The notes below the pieces were generated by a model. That model had not been told where the DNA came from and ran no database searches. It saw only the letters and a list, made by a program, of their open reading frames with translations. A stretch of DNA of 34,195 nucleotides from Chloroflexota bacterium (GTDB lineage: Bacteria; Chloroflexota; Dehalococcoidia; JACPQD01), in NCBI GenBank assembly GCA_016190665.1, contig JACPQD010000066.1, positions 1 through 34,195 on the forward strand, read 5' to 3'. This document shows, piece by piece, positions 23,462 through 32,088 of this stretch. Each line of letters starts with the position of its first letter. The stretch's first letter is position 1. The translations under genes were made by a program, and so were the position numbers.

Positions 23462-25147
23462 ATGTTTAGAACTGGTAGACTGATGGCCCTGATAGCCGTC
23501 CTCGCTCTGCTCCTGGCAAGCTGCGCACCAGGCGCGGCGCCAACACCTAAGCCGGCGCCACCCGCGCAGCCCACGGCAAAGCCGCCAGCTCCGGCGGCAT
23601 CCCCCGCGGCCAAGCCGACAGCGCCCGCGGCCACACCCAAGCCAGCGGCGGGAGAGCCGCGCTACGGCGGCGTCCTCGTCAAGTCGAGCTCGGCCGACCC
23701 GCCGATGTTGGACTTCGCTCTCAATGCCGGTTACAACATCTTCGAGAACGTCGGCTCGGTCTATAACGGCCTGTTCCAGTACGACCCCCTGCAGAACGAC
23801 AAGATCATCAACGACCTGGTAGAAAAGTGGGAGGCCAGCCCCGACGGCAAGGTCTACACCTTCAACCTCAAGCCCGGCGTCAAGTGGCACGATGGCCAGC
23901 CCTTCAGCGCCGAGGATGCGGCCTTCACGCTCACGCGCGACAAGTTCGAGAAGGCATCGCAGGTCAAAGATTACGTGGGGTTCCTGCAGAAGGCGGAGGC
24001 CGTCAACCCCACCACGCTCAAGGTGACCCTGGAGCAGCCATGGAGCGCCTTCATCGCCAACCTGGCCGTAGGCTACCTCGGCATCATGCCCAAGCACGTG
24101 CTTCAGACCAAAGGCGACATGCGCAGCACAGCGGTCGGCACCGGCCCCTTCAAATTGAAGGAGTACGTCCAGGGCGTGGGCAGCACTCTGGTGAAGAACG
24201 CGGACTATTTCGTCAAGGGCCGCCCCTACCTGGACGGGATCAAGGTGTTCATCATCAAGGACGATGGCTCCCGCTTTGCCGCCTTCAGGACGGGCCAGAT
24301 CAGGTTAACCGGCATCAGCGCGGGCGGCCTGAATCCGTCGCAGGCGAACCTGGCCCGCAGCAGCATGCAGGATAAGGTGACTGTCTTGAACTCCCCGGTT
24401 TTGCAGTTTCCCACCTTCATCATGCAGACGCGCAACAAGCCTTGGGATGACGCCCGCGTCCGTCAGGCGGTCAACCTGGTCATCGACCGCAGCCTCGCAA
24501 TCAAGGTCCTTGATGAGGGCGAAGGTGACATCGGCTCCGTGCCGGGCATCGTGCCCAAATCGGAGTGGATAATTCCGGAGGCGGAGTTGCTGCAGATGCC
24601 CGGCTTCCGCTCGCCGAAGGACGCCGATATTGCCCAGGCCAGGAAGCTCATGGCCGAGGCCGGCTTCCCCAACGGCCTCAAGACCAAGACGCTGACCCGG
24701 GCGGGCTTCTCGGCCTATATCAACACGGCGCAGTTCATGAAAGACCAACTGGCGAAAATCGGCATCGAACTCGAGATCGACCCCCAGGAAACCGCCATCT
24801 ACGTTGAGCGGCGCGGCCGCTTCGCCTACGACACCATGGCCGCCACGGCGAGCACGATCATGCTCGACCCCGATGGCGCCAGCAAGTACTTTGGCGCCGA
24901 CAATATCTACGGGTTCAAGGATGAACAGACTCTCCAGTTGTTTGCGAGACAACGAGCGACGCTGGATGTCGGAGAGCGCAAGAAGCTGCTCCTCGATCTA
25001 CAGCGACGGGCCATTGAGCTGTCGCCCTACGTGCTCTCTCACTGGAGCCAGATGCGCACCGGCTTCTGGAACGAGGTCATGAATTACGGGGCCCCTATTG
25101 GCCAATACAACAATCACAAGTTCCAGGACGTGTGGCTGGCGAAATGA
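23462..25147 (+). CDS. Peptide/nickel-type ABC substrate-binding lipoprotein (SBP family 5)
   Basis: A 561-residue family 5 binding protein. The signal peptide ends LLLASC with lipidated Cys21, then a Pro/Ala/Lys/Thr linker. Fold blocks: RYGGVLVKSSSADPPMLDFA, VYTFNLKPGVKWHDGQPFSA, AVGTGPFKLKEYV and RVRQAVNLVIDRSLA. The C-terminus is FQDVWLAK, a tail shared with every other binding protein and remnant here. ATG 23462 has GGGAGG 7 bases upstream; an ORF open from 23201 reads through a palindromic element and is not accepted as coding. It is more diverged from the other two intact paralogues than they are from each other. No transport partners are adjacent. Confidence 0.92.
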   Translation: MFRTGRLMALIAVLALLLASCAPGAAPTPKPAPPAQPTAKPPAPAASPAAKPTAPAATPKPAAGEPRYGGVLVKSSSADPPMLDFALNAGYNIFENVGSVYNGLFQYDPLQNDKIINDLVEKWEASPDGKVYTFNLKPGVKWHDGQPFSAEDAAFTLTRDKFEKASQVKDYVGFLQKAEAVNPTTLKVTLEQPWSAFIANLAVGYLGIMPKHVLQTKGDMRSTAVGTGPFKLKEYVQGVGSTLVKNADYFVKGRPYLDGIKVFIIKDDGSRFAAFRTGQIRLTGISAGGLNPSQANLARSSMQDKVTVLNSPVLQFPTFIMQTRNKPWDDARVRQAVNLVIDRSLAIKVLDEGEGDIGSVPGIVPKSEWIIPEAELLQMPGFRSPKDADIAQARKLMAEAGFPNGLKTKTLTRAGFSAYINTAQFMKDQLAKIGIELEIDPQETAIYVERRGRFAYDTMAATASTIMLDPDGASKYFGADNIYGFKDEQTLQLFARQRATLDVGERKKLLLDLQRRAIELSPYVLSHWSQMRTGFWNEVMNYGAPIGQYNNHKFQDVWLAK

Positions 25148-25333
25148 TGAATGCGGAATGATGAATGATGAATGCCCCACCCCTCTCACGCCGTAGGGCA
25201 GGGGCTTGTCCCTTGCCGCTGGCGAAATGATGATTGCGGAATGATGAATGATGAATGCCCACCCCTCTCACGCCGTAGGGCAGGGGTCCCGACGCATCGG
25301 GATCCCGAAGGAATCGGGACTTGTCGCCTGCCG
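25136..25333. repeat. 83-bp tandem duplication starting at the lipoprotein 3' end
   Basis: The unit CTGGCGAAATGATGA...GCCGTAGGGCAGGGGCTTG occurs at 25136-25218 and again from 25219. The first copy begins inside the last codons of the binding-protein gene. The second copy is interrupted after GGCAGGGG by an exact 33-base insert. The unit contains the AATGATGA tract and the GCAGGGG/CCCCTGC-type hairpin found at 98-118. Confidence 0.75.
25287..25319. repeat. 33-bp double hairpin insert (TCCCGA-N-TCGGGA twice)
   Basis: Two head-to-tail mini-palindromes: TCCCGA-CGCA-TCGGGA and TCCCGA-AGGAA-TCGGGA. They sit precisely in the loop of the second 83-bp repeat copy; removing them restores the sequence of the first copy. 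This looks like a small element nested in another repeat. Confidence 0.65.
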
Positions 25334-25396
25334 CCGTCGGGGCATTGCGAATCATTTTCATCGTTTTCATGGTAGATAATTCAAGAGGAGACATCG

Positions 25397-26518
25397 ATGG
25401 TATTGCGGCACGATCAGATTACCGACGAACGCCTGGAGGCGTTGAGGGCCAGGATAGGGACGTATAACCGCCCAAGCTTCTACGGCGTCGGCCAGTTTAA
25501 CGAGTTTGCCGGCCGGGATGCTATACGCCACTTCTGTCAGGGCATCGGCGATGCCAATCCGCTGTACCTCGATGAGGAGTATGCCAGGAAGACCAGGTAT
25601 GGTTCTATCGTTGCTCCGCCCTGCTTCCTCTACGGGGTTTATTGGTGCTCCGGGAGGGTCGGCGGCCTCCCAGGCGTCCACGGTTTCCATTCGGGAAGCG
25701 ACTGGGATTTTCAGAGGACCATATACGTTAACGACAGGATCACGGTCAAGGAGCAGTTTGTCGACGTCGTCGAGAAGCAGAGCAAGTATGCGGGGCGAAC
25801 GGTTATTACATACAGCGTGACCACCTATCGCAATCAGCGAGCCGAGGTAATCGCCAGGACGAAGGGGTGGAGCGTCTGGGCGGAGCGCACCGCCGCGAAA
25901 GACACGGGCAAGTACTCGCGAACTGAACCTGCAAGGTACACGCCTGACGAGGTGCAGGCAATCGAGGAGGCAGTCCTGGCTGAGGAGGTCCGGGGGGCGA
26001 ATCCGCGTTTCTGGGAGGAAGTCAGCGAGGGCGACGAGCTTCAGCCGGTGGTCAAGGGTCCTCTCAGCCACGGCGACATAGCCGGCTTCGTAGCCGGCGC
26101 CATAGGCGGCCTTACCCACGGAATCGCCCTGCGCGAGTTCCGCAAACACCCGGCCTGGATGTACCGCGACGAGAAGACCGGGGCCGCAGAGGCTGTCGTT
26201 CGCGTCCACGACGTAGCGGATACCGCACAGGAGATAGCTATCCCGGGCGCCTACGACTACGGCTGCCAACGGATATCATGGCTCGGACACCTTATGACTA
26301 ACTGGATCGGTGACGACGGCTTCCTGAAGGTGCTCTATGGTGAACTGAGGCGTTTCAACGTGATCGGTGATACTCAATGGTGCAAGGGCAAGGTCACGAG
26401 GAAGTACGTTGAAGGCGGTGAGCATCTGGTCGACCTGGATATCTGGGCAGTGAATCAGCGGGGAGATACAACAGCTCCTGGCCACGCTACTGCCGTGTTA
26501 CCGTCGAAGGTCGAGTAG
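25397..26518 (+). CDS. Double hot-dog MaoC/FAS1-type dehydratase
   Basis: A 373-residue protein with two hot-dog-fold halves. Residues 1-155 look like the FAS1-like/MaoC N-terminal dehydratase domain (FCQGIGDANPLYLDEEYA...YGSIVAPPCFLYG), and residues about 200-370 form a second, more divergent half (VSEGDELQPVVKGPLSHGDI...). Related enzymes hydrate enoyl-CoA or dehydrate hydroxyacyl-CoA. The classical catalytic Asp/His pair of MaoC hydratase 2 is not obvious in the second half; SHGDIAGFV may hold the residues. ATG 25397 follows GAGGAGACATCG. It lies between binding-protein genes, supporting a catabolic role on an imported, CoA-activated acid. Specific substrate unknown. Confidence 0.85.
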   Translation: MVLRHDQITDERLEALRARIGTYNRPSFYGVGQFNEFAGRDAIRHFCQGIGDANPLYLDEEYARKTRYGSIVAPPCFLYGVYWCSGRVGGLPGVHGFHSGSDWDFQRTIYVNDRITVKEQFVDVVEKQSKYAGRTVITYSVTTYRNQRAEVIARTKGWSVWAERTAAKDTGKYSRTEPARYTPDEVQAIEEAVLAEEVRGANPRFWEEVSEGDELQPVVKGPLSHGDIAGFVAGAIGGLTHGIALREFRKHPAWMYRDEKTGAAEAVVRVHDVADTAQEIAIPGAYDYGCQRISWLGHLMTNWIGDDGFLKVLYGELRRFNVIGDTQWCKGKVTRKYVEGGEHLVDLDIWAVNQRGDTTAPGHATAVLPSKVE

Positions 26519-26600
26519 GAAGCGCGAAGCGCGAAGCGGGGAGCAGGAAGCCACCCCCCGCGTGGGTCCATTGCATCCTATGCATCTTATGCGTCCCATG
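26519..26600. repeat. Low-complexity tracts after the MaoC-type gene
   Basis: The bases after the stop contain GAAGCGCGAAGCGCGAAGCG and then a tract around GCATCCTATGCATCTTATGC and GTCCCATGTGTCC. They are degenerate simple repeats, not coding, lying at the broken edge of a substrate-binding remnant. Confidence 0.45.
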
Positions 26601-26606
26601 TGTCCA

Positions 26607-26887
26607 CTTGGGCCGCTCCTCTGAAGGAAGATTGGGGCCAGAACTGGCAACGCATTGACGACAAGGCCATTATTGACCTCTTCGACAAACAGTCCCGCGC
26701 CCTGGACCCCAAGGAGCGCCTGAGCATCGTTCACGAGCTTGATCTGAAGATGATCAACAGCTTCGCGCGCCCGGTTATCTACTACAGCCAGGACCGCTTG
26801 GCCATGTGGCCGGATGTGAAGGGCCGGGGCAAGCTGAGCGGCAACTACAGCTTCCAGAAGTACGAGAACCTCTGGTTGGCAAAATAG
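26607..26887 (+). pseudogene. 3' remnant of a family 5 substrate-binding protein (first)
   Basis: About 93 codons encode the C-terminal end of a binding protein: WGQNWQRIDDKAIIDLFDKQ...LDPKERLSIVHELDLKM...PVIYYSQDRLAMW and the ending YENLWLAK. The pattern RALDPKERLSIVHELD matches the last domain of this family. No signal peptide, linker or N-terminal lobe is present, and upstream lies low-complexity repeat DNA. It is a truncated gene with an intact 3' end. Confidence 0.7.
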
Positions 26888-27039
26888 CCGCACACGGCTT
26901 CAAGCAAACGGGCCGGACATTCCGGCCAGATGGATTGCCATAGGGCACGGCCTGCATTTCGACCTGATCGCGTTGAGACCGACGGTCTGGTGCGACGACA
27001 AAGACGTGGTCTCGAAAGGCGTGTTGAATGCGAAATACC

Positions 27040-27157
27040 TGTAGATAGATTCTCTTACGTAAATCAGCCTGCTGTTTCGAAGGAAGTCAAGGACCTCAAG
27101 CCCGGAATCGAACTCTATGACAACCTGAAGTTTCAGGGCGTTTGGCTTGCGAAGTGA
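27040..27157 (+). pseudogene. 3' remnant of a family 5 substrate-binding protein (second)
   Basis: Only about 38 codons are recognisable: the end IELYDNLKFQGVWLAK parallels YNNHKFQDVWLAK of the intact gene at 23462. Upstream codons in the same frame (Arg-rich) do not resemble the family. It is a shorter relic than the one 150 bases before it and lies just upstream of an intact paralogue. Confidence 0.55.
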
Positions 27158-27227
27158 GTGTTCACACAATTGGGTCTAAGTGCTGTCCAGATTTCAGGAA
27201 CAACGGACGAATCAAAGGAGGCTCAAA

Positions 27228-28931
27228 ATGCAAGCTGGCAAATTGCTCGTCCTCGCGCGTTATTCAATCGTTCTGTCATTGCTCGCGGTGAGTTGTACTC
27301 AGACTCAGCCACCTGCATCCACCGCCAAGCCAACGGCGGCGCCATCGAAGACAGAGGCCGGGGCTGCCAAACCAGCCGCGCCCGCCGCGTCGCCGGAGGC
27401 GAAGGCGGGCGCCCCCGCGGCCACGCCCAAGCCATCGGCAGAGCATCCCCAATACGGGGGAGTACTGAATCTCTCCCACTCCGGTGATCCGGGGGAATTG
27501 GACCCGCTCTGGAATCCGTCGTATCTCACCCATGGATTGGTGTCGTCTTCGTTCACCGGCCTGGTGGAGTTCGATCCAATTCAAAATGACAAGATCGCCA
27601 ACCGGCTCGCCGAAAGTTGGCAGGTTAGCGATGATGGGAGAGTCTACACGTTCCGGCTTCACAAAGATGTCAGGTGGCATGACGGCAAGCCCTTCCAGGC
27701 CGCTGACGTGAAGCGGACCATCGAAGCATGGCAGAACCCCCCTAAGGGAAAGCTATGGTTTCAGAAGACGCTGGCAAGCATGATCACGGGTGTTGAAACG
27801 GTTGACAGCCACACGGTAAAGGTAACGCTCAAGCAACGGCAGAACAGCTTCCTGGGCTGGATGGCCACCGTCTACGGAGTAATTGCGCCCAGCCACGTCA
27901 TGGACAGTGAAGGAAGACTCAAGAACACTATAATCGGGACAGGACCCTTCAAGTTCAAGAAATACGATCAGGGAGTTGTCTACGAGACGGAAAAGAACCG
28001 GGACTTCTTCATTAAAGGATGGCCCTATCTTGATGGGGTCGTCTCCTGGATCATCAGGGATGGCTCGACAAGATTCGCTGCCTTCAGGACCGGCAAGATT
28101 GACGTTACCAACCCCTTCCAGGCTATCACTGCCACCGATGCCGAGTTTGTAGAGAAGCAGATGAAGGATGCATCGGTGATGCGCATGAAAATCCTCAATG
28201 GTCACACTTTCGCGCCTCAGCACACAAGAGACCCCTGGAAGGACGTGAGGGTCCGGCGGGCGGCGAGCCTGGCCTTTGACCGGCAAGCAGCGCTGGCAAT
28301 CCTGGTGCAGGGACTTGGCTCCCCCGGCACGCCAACGCCCCCGGGACCGTGGAGCATATCGTCGGACGAATTGAAGCAGTTGCCAGGCTACAGGCAGCCG
28401 AAAGACGCTGACATCGCCGAAGCTAAGCGGCTCCTGGCCGAAGCTGGCTATCCCGACGGCTTCGAGGGAAAACTACTTGCGCGAGTCGGGGATAAATCCG
28501 CCGAGAACATGGCCGTCTTGTCGTCGGAGCAACTCCGTCGCATAGGGATCCGCCTGCGGTTGGATATGCAAGAGGACGTAGTGTGGAGCAGGATCAGGGC
28601 CAACAAGGAGTACGAAGCCATGGTGTTGACAGTAGCTGCGTCGTTTCCCGAGCCGGGAGGAGCGTTAGTCTACTATGGGCCGGGAAATGACTTTGGCTAT
28701 GAAAGCGCCAAACGCGACGATGCGATAAGGGCCTACGAGATTGCCTCTGACAGCAGTTCTCGCCTGGAAGCGGCGAAGCGCCTTGAGCTACTGCTGATGG
28801 ACGAGGTCCCCTATGTTGTGCTGCTGTGGGAGAACCGCGCCGTCGCCTATTGGAACCGTGTCAAGAACGTACACCCGTGGGTGGGACATCTGAATAACAA
28901 CAGGTGGGCCCATGTGTGGCTGGCGAAATAA
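27228..28931 (+). CDS. Peptide/nickel-type ABC substrate-binding lipoprotein (SBP family 5)
   Basis: A 567-residue binding protein. The signal peptide ends LLAVSC with lipidated Cys23, followed by an Ala/Pro/Lys-rich linker. It carries YGGVLNLSHSGDPGELDPLW, DVRWHDGKPFQAADVKRTIE, IGTGPFKFKKYDQG and VRRAASLAFDRQAA, and ends VWLAK. By eye it is closely similar to the minus-strand protein at 16268 along its whole length, so the two are recent paralogues likely to bind related ligands. ATG 27228 has AAAGGAGG 6 bases upstream; a GTG/TTG-type start from 27180 would add 16 residues before the signal peptide. The SDR gene begins 56 bases after its stop. Confidence 0.93.
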   Translation: MQAGKLLVLARYSIVLSLLAVSCTQTQPPASTAKPTAAPSKTEAGAAKPAAPAASPEAKAGAPAATPKPSAEHPQYGGVLNLSHSGDPGELDPLWNPSYLTHGLVSSSFTGLVEFDPIQNDKIANRLAESWQVSDDGRVYTFRLHKDVRWHDGKPFQAADVKRTIEAWQNPPKGKLWFQKTLASMITGVETVDSHTVKVTLKQRQNSFLGWMATVYGVIAPSHVMDSEGRLKNTIIGTGPFKFKKYDQGVVYETEKNRDFFIKGWPYLDGVVSWIIRDGSTRFAAFRTGKIDVTNPFQAITATDAEFVEKQMKDASVMRMKILNGHTFAPQHTRDPWKDVRVRRAASLAFDRQAALAILVQGLGSPGTPTPPGPWSISSDELKQLPGYRQPKDADIAEAKRLLAEAGYPDGFEGKLLARVGDKSAENMAVLSSEQLRRIGIRLRLDMQEDVVWSRIRANKEYEAMVLTVAASFPEPGGALVYYGPGNDFGYESAKRDDAIRAYEIASDSSSRLEAAKRLELLLMDEVPYVVLLWENRAVAYWNRVKNVHPWVGHLNNNRWAHVWLAK

Positions 28932-28987
28932 CATTCAAAATCAATGCCACAGGTAGTTCCCAGAAGCGGGAAGAGGAGGCGAAAGGA

Positions 28988-29749
28988 ATGAGGTTGGCAA
29001 ACAAGGTGGCGGTTATCACGGGCGCTGCCACAGGTATGGGCAGAGCTACCAGCATCCTCTTCGCGAAGGAGGGCGCCAAGGTCGTGGTAGCCGATATCAA
29101 CGACAGTGGCGGTAAAGAGACCGTAGAAGAGATCAGGAAGTCGGGCGGGGAAGCCATCTTTGTGCACACCGACGTTTCCAGGGAAAAGGACGTGGCCAAC
29201 TTGATAAAGGCTGCGGTCGATGCCTACGGCGGGCTGGATATCCTGTACAACAACGCTGGCATGGTAGGTCCGCCAGGGCTCGTGGACGTAACCGAAGAAC
29301 AGTGGTACAAGGTTATGGATGTCAATCTCAAGAGCGCCTTCCTCGGCTGCAAGTATGCCATACCCGAAATGAAGAAACGGGGTGGAGGGTCCATCATCAG
29401 CACGTCGTCTACGGCGGGATTGAAGGCCTCGCGACATAGCCCCCTGTACGGCATCAGCAAGCATGGCATCGTTGGACTCACCAGATCCCTCGCCATGGTG
29501 CTGGCGCGGGATAACATCAGGGTCAACTGTGTCTGCCCGGGGCCTGTGGACACGCCTATGTCTCCCCAATTCTACGCCGCGGCGGCTGATCCGGAGACCA
29601 CGCGCCGTAATCGCGTCGCCGCGTTACCGATGGGGAGGGATGGGAGGCCAGAGGAAATCGCCGAGGCCGTCCTTTTCCTGGCCTCGGATGCCGCATCGTT
29701 TGTCACGGGAGTACCCTTCCCGGTTGACGGAGGGCTCGCGGCGCAGTAG
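28988..29749 (+). CDS. Short-chain dehydrogenase/reductase (SDR)
   Basis: A 253-residue classical SDR that oxidises an alcohol or reduces a ketone with NAD(P). Motifs: TGAATGMG at 11-18 (cofactor binding), D36 after the second strand (VVVAD, favouring NAD over NADP), NNAG at 88-91, Ser in STSSTAG (about 140-141), Y154 and K158 (YxxxK), and the CPGPVDTPM segment. ATG 28988 follows GAGGAGG by 8 bases; an in-frame extension to 28904 overlaps the preceding gene and is rejected. It probably shares a transcript with the binding protein, and may act on a hydroxyacyl-CoA or an alcohol. Confidence 0.92.
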   Translation: MRLANKVAVITGAATGMGRATSILFAKEGAKVVVADINDSGGKETVEEIRKSGGEAIFVHTDVSREKDVANLIKAAVDAYGGLDILYNNAGMVGPPGLVDVTEEQWYKVMDVNLKSAFLGCKYAIPEMKKRGGGSIISTSSTAGLKASRHSPLYGISKHGIVGLTRSLAMVLARDNIRVNCVCPGPVDTPMSPQFYAAAADPETTRRNRVAALPMGRDGRPEEIAEAVLFLASDAASFVTGVPFPVDGGLAAQ

Positions 29750-29759
29750 GTATATGCAC

Positions 29760-29777
29760 TCCGAGGAGCGCCTCGGA
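29760..29777. terminator. TCCGAGG-AGCG-CCTCGGA hairpin after the SDR gene
   Basis: A perfect 7-bp stem with a 4-base loop, 11 bases after the SDR stop. Position fits a terminator or 3' end stabiliser, but no T-run follows. Confidence 0.4.
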
Positions 29778-29902
29778 ACCGAGCAGCCGTTCGATGCCGT
29801 AGATCCTGGTTCGGGGGGCCGGCTGCCTGAGCAAAGATCGCCTGGGCGTGCAAGGGCGCCGGAATCGGCGGCATAAGCGCTAAGATACGGGTTGCAAACT
29901 GT

Positions 29903-30135
29903 CATTCCGAGTTCTACAGGCCGGTGCGCCGGCCCAATGAATGGCAATGAACTTCAGCCCGCGAGAAGGCTTGTTTGCTGTCATTCCGAGCGCGTGGTTG
30001 AAATCGCTTCGAACATAGGTAGCTTCTCTCGCGCGAGGAACCCGGCGCTTGTTGGCCGATGGCCCGGTACATTGAAAGCGGATGCTCGAATGTGGTTACC
30101 CTCCGGAAGGACCTTCTTCCGCGAGGAATCCGACG
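29903..30135. repeat. Cluster of TGTCATTCCGAG/GCGAGGAATCC repeat pieces
   Basis: TGTCATTCCGAG occurs at about 29903 and again at about 29971, and CGCGAGGAACCCGGCGC and CCGCGAGGAATCCGACGC follow. The second unit closely parallels the element at 12-84. The 440-base gap between SDR and AOR holds this repeat cluster and no gene I can support. Confidence 0.5.
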
Positions 30136-30189
30136 CCTGTACTACTTTTCAGTTAGCGCTTATGGAGATCGGTGGAGAGAGGGACCGCG

Positions 30190-32088
30190 ATGAAAATGGA
30201 CCACGTCGGTGGCTACGCCGGGAAATACCTTAGAGTCGATCTGACCGCTGGTACGCTCGCGGATGAGCGATGGGACGAGGCCAACCTTCGCAAGTATATC
30301 GGTGGGACTGGCTTCGGGGCCAAGGTGATCTATGACGAGGTGCCGCCGGAAGTGACGTGGTCCGATCCCGAGAATCGGATCACCCTCGCTTCCGGGCCCT
30401 TGGGAGGCACAAGTGTCTCAGGTTCCGGTACATTCTCCGTCGTCACGAAGGGGGCGTTGACCAACAGCGCGACCTCGACTCAGGCGAACGGGTATCTTGG
30501 CGCCTTCATGAAGTTCGCCGGCTACGACGGGGTCATTGTCCACGGACGCGCGAAAGAGTGGAAGTACCTGTATCTTCATGACGGCGTCGCCGAGTTACGC
30601 GATGCGTCGGCGCTTGTTGGAAAGGATACGTGGGAAACAGAGGACCTGATCAAGGCGGGACTGGGCTACAGGGAACACGGGATGAGCGTGTTTGGCATCG
30701 GCCCGGCCGGCGAGAACCTCGTCAAGTTCGCCGCGATCATAGGCGACAAGGGGCACGCGGCTGCTCACAACGGCGTCGGCGCGGTCCTTGGCTCAAAGAA
30801 ACTCAAGGCGATCGCCGCCGCCCGTGGGAAGGGCAGCGTCGAGGTGGTCGACAGGGCGCACCTCAGAGACCTGGCCAGGCAAAACGTCGAGATGATCCGC
30901 GCTGACAAGGCCTCGATGAGCATCTACACCTGGGGCACCCTGGAAATCCTCACGCACAACGAGAAGACCGGAACGATTCCCGTCAAGAACTATACGACCA
31001 ACGTATATGAAATAGGCAAAGACGATCTCGAGAAGTACGGCGCCCAGTACATTCGCAGCCATTTCGAGCCTCAACCCAATCCCTGCTGGGCCTGTCCGGC
31101 GCATCACTGCCATATCCTGCGCATACCTGACGGACCCTACGCGGGGTTTGTGGGCGAGGAGCCTGAGTACGAGTGTTTCGCTGCCTGGGGTCCACTCACA
31201 GGCGTTACTGATGTTGCCGCGTCCATCGTCTTGAGCAACGAAGTCGACAGGCTGGGCTTCGATACCAACGAGGCCGGCTACGTCATCGCCCTGGCTCTGG
31301 AATGTTATCAGAAGGGATTAATCAGCAAGAAGGACACGGATGGTATCGAGCTTACCTGGGGCAACGTTCCGGCCATCAGAGCCATGCTCCAGAAGATGGC
31401 TTTGCGCGAGGGCTTTGGGGACCTTCTCGCGGAAGGCGTCATGCGGGCCGCAAGGCAGATAGGAGGCGACGCTCCCAACTTTGCCGTCCACACCATGAAA
31501 GGTGGCGCGCCGAGGGGACACGATCACCGCAGTCAGTGGTGGGAGATGTTCGACACTTCGATGTCTGACACCGGCACCATCGAGACCGCACGCCGCGTCG
31601 ATCCGAAGATGTTCGGCCTTCCTCCTTTAAGCCATAACTTCGCTGCGGAGGAGATCGCCAGGATGATCGCCGTGGCCAGGGGCGCGATGCCGTTTGAGGA
31701 TTCACTGGGAGTCTGCCGGTTCAACAGTTGGTTCGACCTGCCCGCTCTCGCCGAGTTCCTGCAAGCGGCAACCGGTTGGGATTTCACTTTTGACGAAGCC
31801 AACAGAGCCGGCCTGAGGTTCGCCAATCTGCTGCGGGCGTTCAATATCCGGCACGGCCTTACACCTGATATCGAAGCGCCATCGCCGCGCTACGGGTCGA
31901 CACCTGTCGACGGGCCGGCAAAGGGCAAGTCGATCCAGCCGGAGTGGGCAAAGATGAAAGACATCTACTACCGCGAGATGGGATGGGACCCGCAAAGCGG
32001 TAGACCGCTGCCCGAGACGCTCAAGGCCCTCGGCCTGGGAGACCTCGTGTTGGACTTGTGGCCAGTCTCTGAACCCGTTGTCGGGTGA
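30190..32088 (+). CDS. Aldehyde:ferredoxin oxidoreductase (tungsten AOR family)
   Basis: A 632-residue AOR-family enzyme, oxidising aldehydes to acids with ferredoxin (or the reverse) using a bis-tungstopterin and one [4Fe-4S] cluster; oxygen-sensitive in known members. Seen: N-terminal GKYLRVDLTAG and GGTGFGAKV, ASGPLGGTSVSGSGTFSVVT, FGIGPAGENLVKFAAI and HNGVGAVLGSKKLKAI. Cluster ligands are likely C299, C302, C307 (CWACPAHHC) and C509. The spacing C-x2-C-x4-C has one more residue than the C-x2-C-x3-C of the Pyrococcus enzyme, so this may be a separate subfamily. ATG 30190 follows GAGAGAGGG by 6 bases. An MmgE/PrpD gene follows on the same strand. No dedicated ferredoxin or MoaD-like gene is seen nearby. 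Confidence 0.9.
   Translation: MKMDHVGGYAGKYLRVDLTAGTLADERWDEANLRKYIGGTGFGAKVIYDEVPPEVTWSDPENRITLASGPLGGTSVSGSGTFSVVTKGALTNSATSTQANGYLGAFMKFAGYDGVIVHGRAKEWKYLYLHDGVAELRDASALVGKDTWETEDLIKAGLGYREHGMSVFGIGPAGENLVKFAAIIGDKGHAAAHNGVGAVLGSKKLKAIAAARGKGSVEVVDRAHLRDLARQNVEMIRADKASMSIYTWGTLEILTHNEKTGTIPVKNYTTNVYEIGKDDLEKYGAQYIRSHFEPQPNPCWACPAHHCHILRIPDGPYAGFVGEEPEYECFAAWGPLTGVTDVAASIVLSNEVDRLGFDTNEAGYVIALALECYQKGLISKKDTDGIELTWGNVPAIRAMLQKMALREGFGDLLAEGVMRAARQIGGDAPNFAVHTMKGGAPRGHDHRSQWWEMFDTSMSDTGTIETARRVDPKMFGLPPLSHNFAAEEIARMIAVARGAMPFEDSLGVCRFNSWFDLPALAEFLQAATGWDFTFDEANRAGLRFANLLRAFNIRHGLTPDIEAPSPRYGSTPVDGPAKGKSIQPEWAKMKDIYYREMGWDPQSGRPLPETLKALGLGDLVLDLWPVSEPVVG

Noticed and set aside
28904..28987. 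28-codon upstream extension of the SDR
   Set aside because: It overlaps the 3' end of the binding-protein gene; the ATG at 28988 has a strong ribosome site and starts at the usual SDR N-terminus.
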